From Aspergillus flavus (lineage: Eukaryota > Ascomycota > Eurotiomycetes > Eurotiales > Aspergillaceae): a stretch of DNA of 64,000 bases. The stretch covers positions 248,001 through 312,000 of the forward strand of contig NC_092406.1 in the NCBI RefSeq assembly GCF_009017415.1. Direction: 5' to 3'. The position numbers were made by a program, and so were the translations under genes. The notes below the pieces were generated by a model. It did not search any database and was not told the DNA's origin. It worked only from the letters and a program-made list of their open reading frames with translations. Positions 48,101 through 61,360 of this stretch are shown here, in pieces (positions within the stretch are counted from its first letter, which is position 1; each line of letters starts with the position of its first letter).

Positions 48101-50397
48101 AACAGAACTCTAGCGAAAGTCGATGATCCCAAGCGAGTCGAGGTAATCACGTCACTGATAGATTGATATAATCATGATCGAATCGGCTACCTCTACGAGT
48201 ATATATAGTATATGGATCTAGACTAGTCATGATAATGCAATGACTGAAGAAGATGCGCGATGGTGTTTGGGGGAGTTTCCGTTCCGTCTCCAGTTCAGTG
48301 TAACAGTCTCGGCCACTCTCATTAGACCGACTACCACCGTTGCACTCAAAATGGGTGTCACATACCACACCAACCCTACTGGCAACTTTTTGGAAAGATT
48401 TTTCAATTTTTATTTTCATTTTCTGATTAGTTTTGTTAATTCAGACTTATTTCATTTTTACCCCTTTTTTAACCTGTCGATTTATCTCGTCGTCATCATT
48501 CTGTTGCTTAATTCCAGGACAAGCCACTCGGGAGAATTTTGGGTGATTTCTATGGAATGTCGGTTCCCTGGCAGACCTTCTGAACTTAGGCATCCCAAGC
48601 TCGTCATCCGATAATTATAGTACAAGTAGGACTCCTAGTGACACGAATTAAACTAGCAGACGATTCCACGCAGGTGGGAAGGATTGCACATTAGGGTAGA
48701 ACCGGTATTGCCGTAACGGCGTACCGTCGTTTACCAGTACGGTTACACATTTGAGCAGTGGAAATCTATTACACTAACCAGATCATGGGTGTTGAAACCT
48801 GAATGTAACTCTGGTCGCGGCACAACGTGGTAGGGCCCATGCAGGTAGAGTGGTTCCAAGATCCCATTCGATGGGCAATCCATTGTTCGTTCTGCGAGAT
48901 GAGGGAACCCGGCAGTTGTCAACATCCGTTTATGCTTAAGTATACAATTGGGAGGGCGATCATCCTGACGAACGGGAGGATAGGATAGCAGGATTTATTC
49001 CCCGCAGATTGTTATCCGAGGTAAGGACAGTACAGAGAGATAAGAATCAGTAATTTATCTTAATCTTTCAAGCGCCAGATCTATCACGTTTTTATATTAT
49101 ATCCTGGTAGCGGATCAGAGGATTTATTGCGTGTTTGATTGATGTCATGATTCCAGGTTCATATTCCTCGATCAATTCTAGCGGGTTAAAAAGGTGCCAC
49201 TTGATGTTCTACTCAAATGGGTCACTGAGCCATGGCATTGGATGTTCCTTTATTAGATCCCCTTTACGTCGTGAATTAGTAGTCGAGATGTCTTTCAGGG
49301 TAGCAATCGAACTGGATCTCCACCCATGGTCATATTGGTTGGGGTGGGAATCGCATACGGTTATGACGATACCGAACCAGCAATACATCCCCCCTGGGTT
49401 GGAAGGTTTTCCCACCGCTACCGTACATTACGGAGTCAGTCTGTCTCTCCGGCGCATCTCTTTTCCTTTCTGCGTGAATCAATCAAAGAATCAAATCTCC
49501 CTCTGTTCCCCCTCTTGTAGTCGGGTTGTTGTTGACTCGTTCTCTCTTTATTCACCCCGTTGTTTGTCCTTTCCACTTTGAAAACCTAAACCCTTACCTT
49601 TTTTATCGTTTCCCCCCCATCCATCATTCCTTGAAGGGTTAGTGACCCATTCATTCTGTTGGATCCTTCCAGGAATGGACACGCGTTGATCCATGCTTGA
49701 AGTGCCTATGGTTATGGTCCCGTCACCCTCCGTTGACCATTACCACTCTACTTAATACTACTACTTACTGGCGATACTACTACAACGGGGAAACAAAAAC
49801 AAGCACCACCACCACCACCTTAACGCTTCGTGCAACTACGGCATAAGTGTCTTGCTTTTGCCCCATTGACTACTAGCTCGGTGGAGAGATTTTAGGAATT
49901 GCAGTCTCCTCTGGCACCACTATTTTCAACCCTTTCTCATTATTTCACAAACTTAATAGCTTTTTTCACTTTTTTATTTTTTATTTATTTATTTAACCCC
50001 TCTCACTGGGTCTCTCACTCGCTTTCCTGACGGTCTCCACTACAGCTTGACGAGGGATTGTTGCTTTTTTATTTTCTCACCGGTGTTACCTCACGTCTCA
50101 TACATTGCAACTCGGCTCCATCACCATCGTTGAGGTCTCTCATTCACTATCGCCAGTGAATTGCTACTTTCCGGGAGCCCGTCCGAGAGTGCATAACTTC
50201 CGCTATAATTACCCCTTGTTGTCGCAAGTGGTCCCTTCCTTCGGCAGATGCATACACCTATGAGCTCATTTCATCTTGGACTTCACTTAAACATTTAAGC
50301 CCCGCTCGTCTCTCTTAATTGCATCTGAATTCACTTGTCACCATTAATCTTTGCCACTTGGACAAGGCGGTCACTCAACGACCTACTTGAACGGACC
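45200..50397. other. Long stretch without supportable gene; right end is hexokinase-like promoter
   Basis: About 5.2 kb. Open frames such as 46625-46978, 48240-48614 and 49135-49581 have no recognisable domain. Simple repeats occur: (TG)n at about 47099-47112 and (CAC)n at about 49805-49820. From about 49500 to 50340 the plus strand is strongly CT-rich, which is typical of a long Aspergillus promoter and 5' leader. Confidence 0.5.
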
Positions 50398-52041
50398 ATG
50401 TCGGCTTCCCTCACCAAGGTCCTGCATAGGATGCAGGAGCTCTTTTCAAACGTCGTCGCCGCACTAGAAGCTATGCTATTGTTTCCATCACTTTTCCGGG
50501 ATTCCTCCGGCAAGAGGAAATCATTCCACAGGGCATCTTGGCGCCGTCGTACCCTCGATGACCTTGCTGACGAGATCGACCATGTGTTCACAGCCCCACT
50601 GTCCCTGCAGAACATGGCCATGATGTCCGAAAAGATTCGTGAACAGCTTCGCATTTGTCTGCAGTCTAGTCCGGTGAGCATGCTACCGTCCTACAACCAT
50701 GCGCTACCATCAGGAACGGAGAAGGGAACCTTCCTAGCCCTCGACGTAGGAGGTTCTACCTTCCGTGTGGCTTTGATTGAGCTTCGTGGAAACGGCGACA
50801 TGGAGATTCTGCGGGTCAACTCGTCCCCAATTGACGAGCAGGTGAAGCTTTTGGAGGGAACCTTATTCTTTGACTGGATGGCGGAGAAGATCGATTCGAT
50901 GCTCTCCGAGGTCGGCGCACAGTACGGTCGAGAACTCGCGCCATTGTCCATGGGCTTGTCATGGTCATTCCCGGTGGAACAGACGTCCATCAACAGTGGT
51001 TTAGTGATTCAGATGGGCAAGGGGTTTCTGTGCTCGAATGGTACCGTGGGACAGGAGCTAGGAGATTTGATTGTCCAGTCATGTCGCAAACGTAGTTTGA
51101 ACCTCCAAATGGGTGCCATTGTAAACGACAGCTCAGCTACTCTTCTTTCTCGCGCTTACGTGGACCCCAAGACCCGCATGTCCTTGATTCTCGGAACGGG
51201 AACCAATATGGCGATTCATTTCCCCGTGCATGCGATCGGATTGACCAAGTTTGGCACCAGACCCGTAGGCTGGTTTGACTACGCCAAGCACGTCATTATC
51301 AATAGCGAGCTGAGCATGTTTGGTGGCAAGGTTTTGCCGATGAGCCGATGGGACGATGTGATCAACCGTACGCATCTTCGGCCCGACTATCAACCATTAG
51401 AATACATGATCACGGGGCGCTACCTCGGCGAAATTCTTCGACTGATCATCGTGGAAGCCGTGGAGACCGCACAGCTGTTTGGAGGTGAACTGCCCCGCTC
51501 GATGCGCGACGCCTATTCGTTCGACACGAGCATCGTCGCAGCCATTGAGGCCGATACGTCATCGTCATTCTCTTCGTCTGCGGCTCTCCTCCAGAAGGAG
51601 CACACGTTCCACCGGGCCCCGACTGTGGATGATCTCAAGTTCTTACGTCGTGTCTGTGAGATCGTTTCCAACCGCTCCGCGGGATACCTGGCAACAGCCA
51701 TCCACAGCATGTGGAGTTTGCGCAACGAAGCCGAGTTCCCCGAAGTGACCGCCTCTGCAACATCGTCGATCAAGGAGACGCAAGAGGTGACTGTGGTTGA
51801 GAGCGAACATTCCCAGAGCTTGACAATTGCATGCGATGGCAGTGTCATCAATAAGTACCCTGGCTTCCGGGATCGCTGCCAGGGCTACATCAATCAGCTG
51901 TTGCAGGAGACGAATGCTTCGAAGGGCACCCTGGAAGCGACACCCAGTCCATCCGTCCGCCTCGACCCGGCGCCTGAAAGTGGGATCCTTGGTGCTGCTG
52001 TTGCCGTTGCGGTCGCTGTGGCCGAAAAGACATCGGCGTGA
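50398..52041 (+). CDS. Atypical hexokinase-like protein (HxkC/XprF group)
   Basis: Intronless, 547 aa from ATG 50398, the first ATG in frame. The hexokinase fold is recognisable: phosphate-1 loop [12 protein letters not shown] (Asp116), [17 protein letters not shown] with the catalytic-position Asp244, and [12 protein letters not shown]. It deviates from true hexokinases in several places: GGSTF for GGTNF, QMGKGF for the usual RWTKGF, and SSATLL after the catalytic Asp. In Aspergillus nidulans two such atypical hexokinases are known. XprF regulates extracellular proteases under carbon starvation, and HxkC is mitochondria-associated. Neither is thought to be a major sugar kinase. Which of the two this is I cannot decide. 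The Ala/Val repeat near the C-terminus ([11 protein letters not shown]) is unusual. Confidence 0.88.
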   Translation: MSASLTKVLHRMQELFSNVVAALEAMLLFPSLFRDSSGKRKSFHRASWRRRTLDDLADEIDHVFTAPLSLQNMAMMSEKIREQLRICLQSSPVSMLPSYNHALPSGTEKGTFLALDVGGSTFRVALIELRGNGDMEILRVNSSPIDEQVKLLEGTLFFDWMAEKIDSMLSEVGAQYGRELAPLSMGLSWSFPVEQTSINSGLVIQMGKGFLCSNGTVGQELGDLIVQSCRKRSLNLQMGAIVNDSSATLLSRAYVDPKTRMSLILGTGTNMAIHFPVHAIGLTKFGTRPVGWFDYAKHVIINSELSMFGGKVLPMSRWDDVINRTHLRPDYQPLEYMITGRYLGEILRLIIVEAVETAQLFGGELPRSMRDAYSFDTSIVAAIEADTSSSFSSSAALLQKEHTFHRAPTVDDLKFLRRVCEIVSNRSAGYLATAIHSMWSLRNEAEFPEVTASATSSIKETQEVTVVESEHSQSLTIACDGSVINKYPGFRDRCQGYINQLLQETNASKGTLEATPSPSVRLDPAPESGILGAAVAVAVAVAEKTSA

Positions 52042-52489
52042 ATTGCAGGGGAGATATAATCGCTTTTTCAGTCTCCCAGGGAAACAAGACACCACAGTCA
52101 TCTATTTGTCGTTGTATGTGTGTTGTTGATGGTCTGTTGAGCCTCGCACGGCGTTCATATTGCATCATCCGGTGTTATGGTTACCTCATAATTCTTTCAC
52201 TTCATTTTTTGCGCGTTTGGGTTGGCTTCGGGGTTCGGGCATCTGGCTTGTTTGGTTGTATCTTTGTAACACGGCGTGGTCGACGCATTGTGTGCTCATG
52301 GGATTCGCTAATTGCATATATGTATGGCTTGGAAGATTCAGGAGCTGAGCATGATCCTTAGGCGAACGGAATAGACGGTTTGGCCGGGGGGCCGAGGATA
52401 GAGACAATCGGTGTACATAATCATATCCATAATCATAAATCCAGCGCATGACCTATTCCTCTTTCTCCGAAGGACCCAGGACATGCCAA
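52042..52489. other. Convergent 3' intergenic region
   Basis: About 450 bp between the stop codons of the hexokinase-like gene (plus) and the DUF2458 gene (minus). It presumably holds both terminators. Confidence 0.5.
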
Positions 52490-53494
52490 TCACTCCTTAC
52501 AAAAATCCTGCAACAACTCCAACATCCTCCGTCGTAGAACCGCCAGTTCATCCCTCCCGATCCCAGGAAGATGAGCCGACCCCGCCGAGTCCAAGACTAG
52601 ACTCTGCTTAATACTGAAAAAGGGAATCTGCAATGTCCGCAGCTCCCCCGTCATGGCATCGGCCATCTGCTTCGACGCCTTGTAGACCTTCAGATCGTAG
52701 TTGGTCAACTCAGCGCGGTCTTCTTCGGCCGTCTGTACTCATTAGCTCTTAGTCAGAGAAAGCATACCAAACACCTCTCCACCTAACCCAGGCAAAAAAA
52801 AAAAAAAAAAAAAAAAAAAAAGAATGAAAGAAAGAGTGAAACCTACCGAAATCTCCTTCTCATCAACCGGCGCGCCCACAGACCTTCTACAAACCCATTA
52901 GCCACCAACGTAGACAATCACTCAACAAAACCAAGAAGTAAAAAAAAAAAAAAAATAATAATAATAATAAAAATAAAAAAAATTAACCAAAGTTGGAAGA
53001 AAAGAGATAGAAGAAAGGGAAACTCACAAAACAGCATCCAACTCCTTCTTCTTCTCCACCCTAGCCTTCTGCTTTCTCACCAGCGCCTCCCTCCCCGCCC
53101 ACCACTGCCGTTCATGATCATGCTGGCGCTGAATCAGGAACCGGATTTTCCGTTGCAGATCTTCGTTGGTAGAGAGGGTGCGCATAATGCTTTTCAGAGC
53201 TGGGGGCCAGGTCGTGATTGTGGAGGTGTCTGGGAGGTGGAAGGTGGGTGGTTTTGGGTGCTGGGGATGTGCTTGGGGTTTGGGGTGGGGGATGTTTGGG
53301 GATGGTGTTAGGGGGTTGATTGTTTCGGAGGGTTCATAGGTGTCTGTGTCATCTTCTGGAACATTTTGGGTGTTCTTGTTGGTGGTATATGGTTGTTGAT
53401 GTTGTGGATGAGCTTGAGCTTGGGGTTGGGATTGGTTGGATAATGCTGAGAGGGTTGCTAGGACGGAGGAGAGGTCGGGGGTGTTGTAGGACAT
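52490..53494 (-). CDS. DUF2458-family protein
   Basis: Three exons, 53494-53028, 52886-52847 (40 nt) and 52732-52490 (249 aa). The N-terminal half is low-complexity, rich in Gln, Pro, Thr and His (QPQAQAHPQHQQP and similar). The C-terminal half, from about residue 95, matches what I know of the fungal DUF2458 domain: TWPPALKSIMRTLSTNE, RKIRFLIQRQHDHERQWW, a basic coiled coil (KQKARVEKKKEL), then LRSVGAP and LKVYKASKQM. Function is unknown; the helical coiled-coil content suggests a structural or complex-forming protein. Both introns contain very long T tracts on the coding strand, listed separately. It is divergent from the COX14-like gene, with 375 bp between the start codons chosen here. 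Confidence 0.85.
52794..52821. repeat. A28 homopolymer in intron of DUF2458 gene
   Basis: Twenty-eight consecutive A on the plus strand. In the transcript (minus) this is U28 inside the second intron (52846-52733). Read length may vary in sequencing. Confidence 0.9.
52940..52982. repeat. A-tract plus (TAA)n microsatellite in intron of DUF2458 gene
   Basis: A16 followed by repeated TAA units and further A runs, lying within the first intron (53027-52887) of the DUF2458 gene. Confidence 0.85.
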
Positions 53495-53869
53495 TTTCCT
53501 CTCCTTTGATTTCCTGCTATCCTTGATACGAGAGTATTATCTCTGTGGTTTAAATCCCAGTAAATTATATATCAGGACTAGTAGGTAGTAAGTAGTAAGA
53601 TGTCAGATATCCCGCCGTACAATCACTCCAAACCGATTGGCCGCCCGCGCTTCCCGCCTAGACTCCTTTCAGCCAGTCCAACTACGGATGAAAATTTCCC
53701 GGAAGATCCTCACGCAACAATTACACCTAATCGAATTGAATGCTCTAACTCCTCTCAACTAACTCGGTGTGTCCCGATCCCCAAACACCCCCTCATACAC
53801 CCCTCCGCCTCTCCTCTCCTTCCGACACACCAGAAGAAAAAGACAAAAAAAAAAACAAAACATCACGCC
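53495..53869. promoter_or_regulatory. Divergent promoter, DUF2458 gene / COX14-like gene
   Basis: A 375-bp head-to-head interval. The right gene's frame is open back to an ATG at 53600, so its N-terminus could be longer and the interval shorter. The interval just upstream of 53870 is C- and A-rich. Confidence 0.5.
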
Positions 53870-54776
53870 ATGTCCCGATCCGCCGCAGACGCAACCCGTT
53901 TCACGGCCACAGGCCCCTACGCGCATTCCAAGCCCGGTGCCGCCCCCTACAAGCTCCCCGGCTTCATGGCGAACGCTCAGTCGCAGGGATCCGGCAACGG
54001 TGGTCGTCAAGAGACGCCGAAAGAGAAGGTCGAGCGGTTGCGGGCCCAGGCTAGGGCGGCCCGGATGGCGCAGTCGACTTCACGCGTGGATACCATGATC
54101 GATTTTGGGAGACGGTTCGCCAACAAAGCGCATAAGACTATGGTTTATACGCTTATTGCTGCTTCGGGTTAGTACTTGTCTTTCCGGGTTTCTAATTCCT
54201 TCGGTGGTTATGTGATTATGCCATGTTATGGCAGGGCAGTGTTGTGCTGTGTTGTCCTTGAAGTAGGATGGATGTGGCTAATTGTTCCCTTGTGTAGGTA
54301 TCTGTGGAGCGTTAACGGTCTACTCGATGGTGTCTCTTACGCTATATAATCGTCGTCAACGGGCGCTGTGGATCGAGAAGGAATTGCAGACGTTGCAGGA
54401 TGCGAAGACGGCGTTTGCCAGCGGAACCGCCACACCGGCACAGTTGGAATTGCTCAAGAACGAGAAGATCGGCGAGATCTACGAACAGAAGAAACAGGAG
54501 GAGAAGGCGCAACGGCCCTGGAATAAGTTCAAGCGGTATTTGTTCGAAGGGTTGAGCTCAGAGGATGCTGCCTCGAAGGTGGAGGGTGCAGCGGAGAATA
54601 ACAAGCCGGGGGTGCTGGAGGCGCTGAATGCAAAGGCTGCGGAGGAGGCAAAGGCCGCTGCGGCTGTCCCTGCTGCTGTGCAGCAACCGGGTCAGTTGGA
54701 TGCTCTGGCGGAGAATGCGGAGACCGCTGCAAAGCAGACCTCGAAGAGCTGGAAGAGCTGGCTCACCGGTCGGTAA
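53870..54776 (+). CDS. COX14-like cytochrome c oxidase assembly protein
   Basis: Two exons, 53870-54167 and 54298-54776 (258 aa). The N-terminal MSRSAADATRFTATGPYA, KPGAAPYKLPGF and EKVERLRAQARAAR are the pattern I associate with the fungal Cox14-type cytochrome oxidase assembly family. A membrane helix (about 90-113, including ASGICGALTVYSMVSLTLYN) is split by the intron. The C-terminal half is a long charged, Ala/Glu/Lys-rich coiled coil. It is expected to be an inner mitochondrial membrane protein acting in complex IV assembly; this is inferred from family. The start was chosen at MSRSAAD although the frame is open upstream to 53600. The extension is Pro-rich and unlike the family. Confidence 0.82.
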
Positions 54777-55403
54777 GATGTGAGAGGTGAGATTGTAAAG
54801 TATTGATGATGTGAGGATGAGGTGGGGTCGTTCTCGATGATGTTCCGACTGGGCTTTTTCTCTTTCCCGTTTTCTTTGTGTTGCTGTTGCATGGCATTTG
54901 GTCTCTTTTCCCTTCTCCTTGTATTCCACCGATTTGGGCTTATGGCGTCTGTTAGGTGTGTTTTGAGCCGATGTAATACTGGGTCCTCTCATATTGTGTA
55001 CATATACTTTCCGTCATGATATCTTGGTTATAGGTTTCGGCCCAAGATATGAAAAAAAACTTAGAGCATGGGGTGCGAATCTACAGGTGCGAGTGTGAAT
55101 AAGATTGGATCACAACATGATTGTCTCTGTTTGGACAGGAACTCCCCCAGATGCCGCTCGAAACCAAGATTCATTCAACATAACAGAATTGGATAAAACT
55201 TTTACACACATTATTCTCTACTGTGTTCCAGATCGATCGCATCGACTGTCCAAGAAAGATTGTTAGAATGCTGGAAAGCCACCAAGAAGCCGAAAGAAGA
55301 AGAGGAAAAAAGCACTACAGCTCTGGTATCTTAAACGAAACCGTCTCCAAAGACAAATAAGGGCAATGCTTCTTTGAACCAACACTACTCAATCCAACTT
55401 GAA
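54777..55403. other. Convergent 3' intergenic region
   Basis: Lies between the stop codons of the COX14-like gene (plus) and the DAHP synthase gene (minus). No gene was seen; T-rich stretches are compatible with terminators. Confidence 0.5.
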
Positions 55404-56693
<1,290 letters not shown>

Positions 56694-58384
56694 TGTGTTT
56701 GTAGCGGGGGGAAGTTTGAAGAAGAAAAAGAAAGAGGGGGAGGAGGTTTGGAGTACAATAGCAGTCGACAAAGTATTAGAAAGGCAACAATCGACTAAGG
56801 AATTGGGAGGATTGGCAGATCCTTTATAGTCAGAATACTCCGAAGACGAGTGATAGTTAGAAGGTCAATTGCATGCAGAAGTTGCGATCAAAATCGACGA
56901 TGGTGATCGCCTTGAATAGTAAAATTGCGTACCGAGTGGGGCCGCCAATGATTCACACACACTGAAAAATTTTAGGTTGACCACTCACAGCCTTGCAATA
57001 CCGGCCAGTCCAGTCGGTCTGATAAATACCAATACGCCCACGCCCGTCTTTTCTCCCAGAAATACTGGGACCGGGCAACTAGTATGCCTGAAAGAGGTTG
57101 TATATACCGTTCTGTACACAGTATGCAAACACAGTCAGATTTACTGCCGTCTCACAGGAATTTATTTCTATATTCTGGGTTAGTCCCTTCAAAGGAAATC
57201 ATCGAAGTAATTGGCCAGGAACTCCGTCACTTCCGAGGGGCATACACAGCTGATGCATCTACTTACATTCAACTGGGACCAGATACGTACTTACACTAAG
57301 CTAAGTACCACCTAGGGTTTAACAAATCGCTTAGAGCAACATAGATACTACCCTTTTATCGGACATGGTTGGTGCTTAGCAGATCCGAATCATTCTTTTA
57401 TCCTATATCATCGGAACCGACCTACTTTCCCCGAATGACAGCTTGCTGAGCGATTCAATATATATATAAAACACCGATCAAAACCTGGCGCACTCATACA
57501 AAAGTATGTTGATTATAGCGGAAGATAGTAGTACTACACCGCTGTCTCTCCTTACAGTTCAAGTTTCACTTGTGGTAGTACATACCAAAGAATACTTCTG
57601 GGGATACACCGCAAAGTGAACAGCCTATGTCTGCTGCAGTCTTGTGTACACAGTTTACGAGGTTGAGACTAATCATAACCCCAGCATTAGCAAGCTGGTC
57701 CAGCCACTCGTACTCATTGGATGCCTGATGTCCCGGTAACCCCATTGGGTAAGCGCCTCCATTGCTGTCATTCATGCACATTGGATATATATGTATTCTC
57801 TTCATTCACGTAAATCGGAGTAAAGAAAAGCCAGCCCCTTGCATTATCTATTGAATGATCTGTCCTTACAATTATGAATTATTTTGACAAATTCAATCAG
57901 GAGAAAGAGAGAAGAGAAAACAAAGTTACAGCAAATACTACTTACAGTGAAGGGGATAATCAAGCACTCCACATGTTGTTCCCCCCACTACGTACCTTAG
58001 TTATTGTCTGAGGATAATTATGGCTAAATATGGGGTGGGCCGCTTTCCCTAATTGGGGGCTACCCGTCAACGCTAAAAGGTTCGGGTCCGATGCAGGTGT
58101 AACTGAGAGTATCGCCAGAACTGCATCCGTTCTCACCCTCCACTTCCTAGTATCTATCTTTTCCATGTGTTGTTTACCCTACGACTTAGCGAGATATCGG
58201 GCATGACTCAGTAACCTACTTTTCTTGAGTAATCACCATTATTGCCGGAGACTCTATTCGTTAGAGTCTCCTCCAGCCTGCCATCACCTTTGGCTTTGGT
58301 CATCGGAGCTGAATGGCCCTGCATCCAACGTGGTCAACACCATTACATTTTCTTCTCTGTCACGGATTAGACCGCTAAAAGGTC
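56694..58384. other. Intergenic, no supportable gene
   Basis: About 1.7 kb. The left end is the DAHP synthase promoter. The open frame at 57566-57805 (minus) and others lack domains and are not called. Confidence 0.5.
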
Positions 58385-59346
58385 ATGTTCGGTTTCTCGT
58401 CCAAACGTCCAAGGGACCATGAAGAGCTTGCCGATCTTGACAGGAGCGCCATCCCCGAGAGAAAGGTTTGTTTATCTAGCAACCCTTGTTCTCACTTCCA
58501 TGACTCTGCCACTGACATCTGAGTATGTAGAAGCACCGTTCTCTAGCTCTCCGCACGTCCCCGCACTGTTCCCAGAAGCCAACATTTACCGAAGCTACCA
58601 GAGCTATCGCTGAGTTAGGTTTATCTACGTTGACACCCGTGGAGTCCTCAGATGATGACGATGGTAATGACGGCCATAGAAAGCACGTGCATGCCGGCTT
58701 GACACATAGTAAGGGGGAGCTGCCCCACCAGGCAGCGCATTGTCACGCTTCCAATTCGGCAATGGATATAGACTACGATAGAGATATGCTGCCGTCGATC
58801 GGTGATCGCACCCATTACCCATGGCCAACTAGTGCGCGCGGCAATGAGGATATCCAGCCATCGCCAATCCCTCACAGTCTACTTAATCAGTATCTGACCA
58901 TCAGTGAGCGGCATGCTGCAACTTCCGCGTATGGATATCTTCCCCCAACGACGAGCGACCATGGTTCGACGTTGTCTACATGTCACCCGACTTCTCACGA
59001 CGCAACCCCATGTTACTCGGATGCCCAGCGCCTCCCCAGCCCAGTCAGTGATGGTGAAGATGCGATGAGAAGCATTAAAGACACTACGAGTGACGTGGAT
59101 ATGACCTACAACCCGTCTCGCCCTGCTTCATTTTCTCCCTCCACATGGTTAGGGACGGAGCGGAGCTCGCCCAACATGCAGGAGACCATGCCGCCAATGG
59201 ACAGTGCGAGAGGTATGCTGCAGGAACCCAAGTCAAAGAGCGCGTCAAATAAGAAGAAAATCACTATCTCTATGGGTTACCGAGCCGACTGCGAAAAGTG
59301 CCGGTGCAAGGTGCCAGGCCACTATAGTCATATCATTCGTGCCTGA
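58385..59346 (+). CDS. Uncharacterised acidic/Ser-Pro-rich protein with Cys-containing C-terminus
   Basis: Two exons, 58385-58465 and 58531-59346 (298 aa). The first exon encodes MFGFSSKRPRDHEELADLD with a short basic stretch. The body is disordered: Asp-rich (SSDDDDGND), then rich in His, Ser, Pro and Thr. The C-terminus is more ordered: a basic segment (SASNKKKITISMGYRADC) followed by CEKCRCKVPGHYSHIIRA, with a Cys/His pattern that could bind metal. I do not recognise a named domain. No signal peptide or membrane segment was seen. The KRPR stretch and basic C-terminal segment could be nuclear signals. A nuclear regulatory role is only a guess. Confidence 0.72.
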
Positions 59347-60118
59347 TATGTCTTACGATTCACCACAATTATCACGATCACCGTCACCTGTACATTATTA
59401 CGTTGTAGATACCAGGATTGGAACGGAGTTATCGAGTGGGTAATGAGATCCATCGTACATGAAGTCGTTTTCAAGGCGTTCGGGAAGGTGGGGTTGACTT
59501 TGTCCAATTTACTATTAAGGTGGCAATGGGCTTGTGTATAACGAAGTTTATTTCAGAAATGGAGAAAACCATGAAGTCTGGATGTGATGTGCTGGTAATC
59601 TGGGTAAAAAAGAGACCCAGTCAAGTGGAATACCCATCTTCCGACAAGTCGTTCCGAAGCGGCTGACCTAAGCGACTCTATCCGACGTACGGAACTGACG
59701 CATTCTCGCGATCAGCTACGATGAGGCTTTATGTAGCACCTGCATGATAATCAGCTTTGGTTGAGCTGGTAAACACTGTGTTTGTCGCGCAGATACTAAT
59801 GGCCCGAGGGTGGACAAACCGCGTGTACGGAGGCCATGTTCCCAGGGAGATTCCTATTAGCATTAAGGTGGCCGACTCCAAATGATAAGATCGGATCTCC
59901 ACACTTTTTCTTCCCCAACCTCGGCGGAAGAAGCCTTAGCCGATCTTCGTTGCCGGCAGTTGATGGCAAGCTCTCAAGGGCCATGTCCACTCTTAGAGGG
60001 CCCGCTCCCGGAATTTTGTCCGGCAACCCATCCTTCATTCATATAAATGTTCTTCTATTTCTTGTTTCCCCGGAATTCAGCTTGTTGTGCGCGTTGAAAC
60101 CCACTACAGTCTATCATT
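59347..60118. promoter_or_regulatory. Promoter region of thiolase gene
   Basis: About 770 bp without a gene. A TATA-like CATATAAATG lies about 75 bp before the thiolase ATG (near 60040), and the sequence between is T-rich. Confidence 0.45.
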
Positions 60119-61360
60119 ATGGCATCTCCAATTCCCCAGGGCCTCCGCCAGGTCCTCCAGAAGTCCCCCAATGACATTGTCATCCTTTCCTCACTGCGTA
60201 CCCCCGTCACTCGTGCGAAGAAAGGCGGTTTCAAAGATGCCTACCCCGAAGAACTCCTCGCCAATGTCCTCAAGGCGACCCTTGAAGCGAACCCCAAACT
60301 CGACCCAGCCCTGATTGAGGAAGTCGCTATCGGCTCCGTTCTCCAAGAGCTCGGCGGTGCAAAGGCTGGCCGTATGGCTCAGATTCACGCAGGCTTCCCC
60401 CACACGGTTCCCTTCCACACAATCAACAGACAATGTTCGTCCGGTCTAGCTGCTATTACCGCGATCGGCAACGGAATCCGGGCAGGCGCTCTCAACATTG
60501 GTGTCGGTGGAGGAATGGAGTCCATGACCCGGAATTACGGATCTCGCGCTATCCCCACCGTGCTGTGGCCCGAGCTCAAGGAGTCGCCGTCGAAGGACTC
60601 TCGGGACTGCATCATGCCTATGGGTATTACCTCCGAAAACGTTGCTTCTCGTTACGGTATCTCGAGGGAGGACCAGGACGTATTTGCCGCCGAGTCGCAC
60701 AAGAAGGCTACTGCTGCGCAGAACGCTGGTCTGTTCGACTCCGAAATCGTGCCCGTGAAGACCCTCTCCTTTGACCCTGAAAACCCCGATGCGCCCCCGA
60801 AGGAAATCACCGTCACAAAGGATGATGGTGTCCGCCCCAACATCTCCGTCGAGAAGATGGCCAGTCTGAAGCCAGCCTTCTCCCCGACTGGTGCTAGCAC
60901 CGCCGGAAACAGCTCGCAGGTCAGCGACGGTGCTGCCGCTGCACTGCTCATGCGTCGTTCCACCGCGACCGAACTCGGACTGACATCCTCCATCAAGGGC
61001 CGCTGGGTCGGCACCGCTGTTGCTGGTTGTGCTCCCGATGAGATGGGTGTTGGACCTGCTGTTGCTATTCCCAAGCTTCTTCAGCAGCTCGACATGAGCG
61101 TCTCCGATGTTAACATCTGGGAGATCAACGAGGCTTTTGCCTCCCAGGCGCTCTACTCTATCCGCAAGTTGGGTATTGACGAGGCCAAGGTCAACCCTAA
61201 GGGTGGTGCTATTGCCATCGGTCACCCGCTCGGTGCCACTGGAGCTAGACAGCTCGCCACTCTCCTGCCCGAGATGGAGCGTACCGGCCAGGAAGTCGGT
61301 GTTGTCAGCATGTGCATTGGAACCGGTATGGGAATGGCTGGTATGTTTGTTCGGGAGTAA
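60119..61360 (+). CDS. 3-ketoacyl-CoA thiolase
   Basis: Intronless, 413 aa. It catalyses the last step of fatty-acid beta-oxidation, cleaving 3-ketoacyl-CoA with CoA. The nucleophile is Cys106 in NRQCSSG. The general-base His369 is in GHPLGATG, and the second active Cys399 is in MCIGTGMG. NEAFASQAL provides the usual Asn/Glu region. The length is typical of fungal peroxisomal thiolases. I looked for an N-terminal PTS2 and found only an imperfect candidate around residues 9-18, so location (peroxisome likely) is inferred from family. Codon use is strongly biased to C-ending codons, as in highly expressed Aspergillus genes. Confidence 0.95.
   Translation: MASPIPQGLRQVLQKSPNDIVILSSLRTPVTRAKKGGFKDAYPEELLANVLKATLEANPKLDPALIEEVAIGSVLQELGGAKAGRMAQIHAGFPHTVPFHTINRQCSSGLAAITAIGNGIRAGALNIGVGGGMESMTRNYGSRAIPTVLWPELKESPSKDSRDCIMPMGITSENVASRYGISREDQDVFAAESHKKATAAQNAGLFDSEIVPVKTLSFDPENPDAPPKEITVTKDDGVRPNISVEKMASLKPAFSPTGASTAGNSSQVSDGAAAALLMRRSTATELGLTSSIKGRWVGTAVAGCAPDEMGVGPAVAIPKLLQQLDMSVSDVNIWEINEAFASQALYSIRKLGIDEAKVNPKGGAIAIGHPLGATGARQLATLLPEMERTGQEVGVVSMCIGTGMGMAGMFVRE

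Noticed and set aside
53600..53869. 90-codon N-terminal extension of the COX14-like gene
   Set aside because: The frame is open, but the extension is Pro-rich and unlike the family, whose members begin at the MSRSAAD motif.
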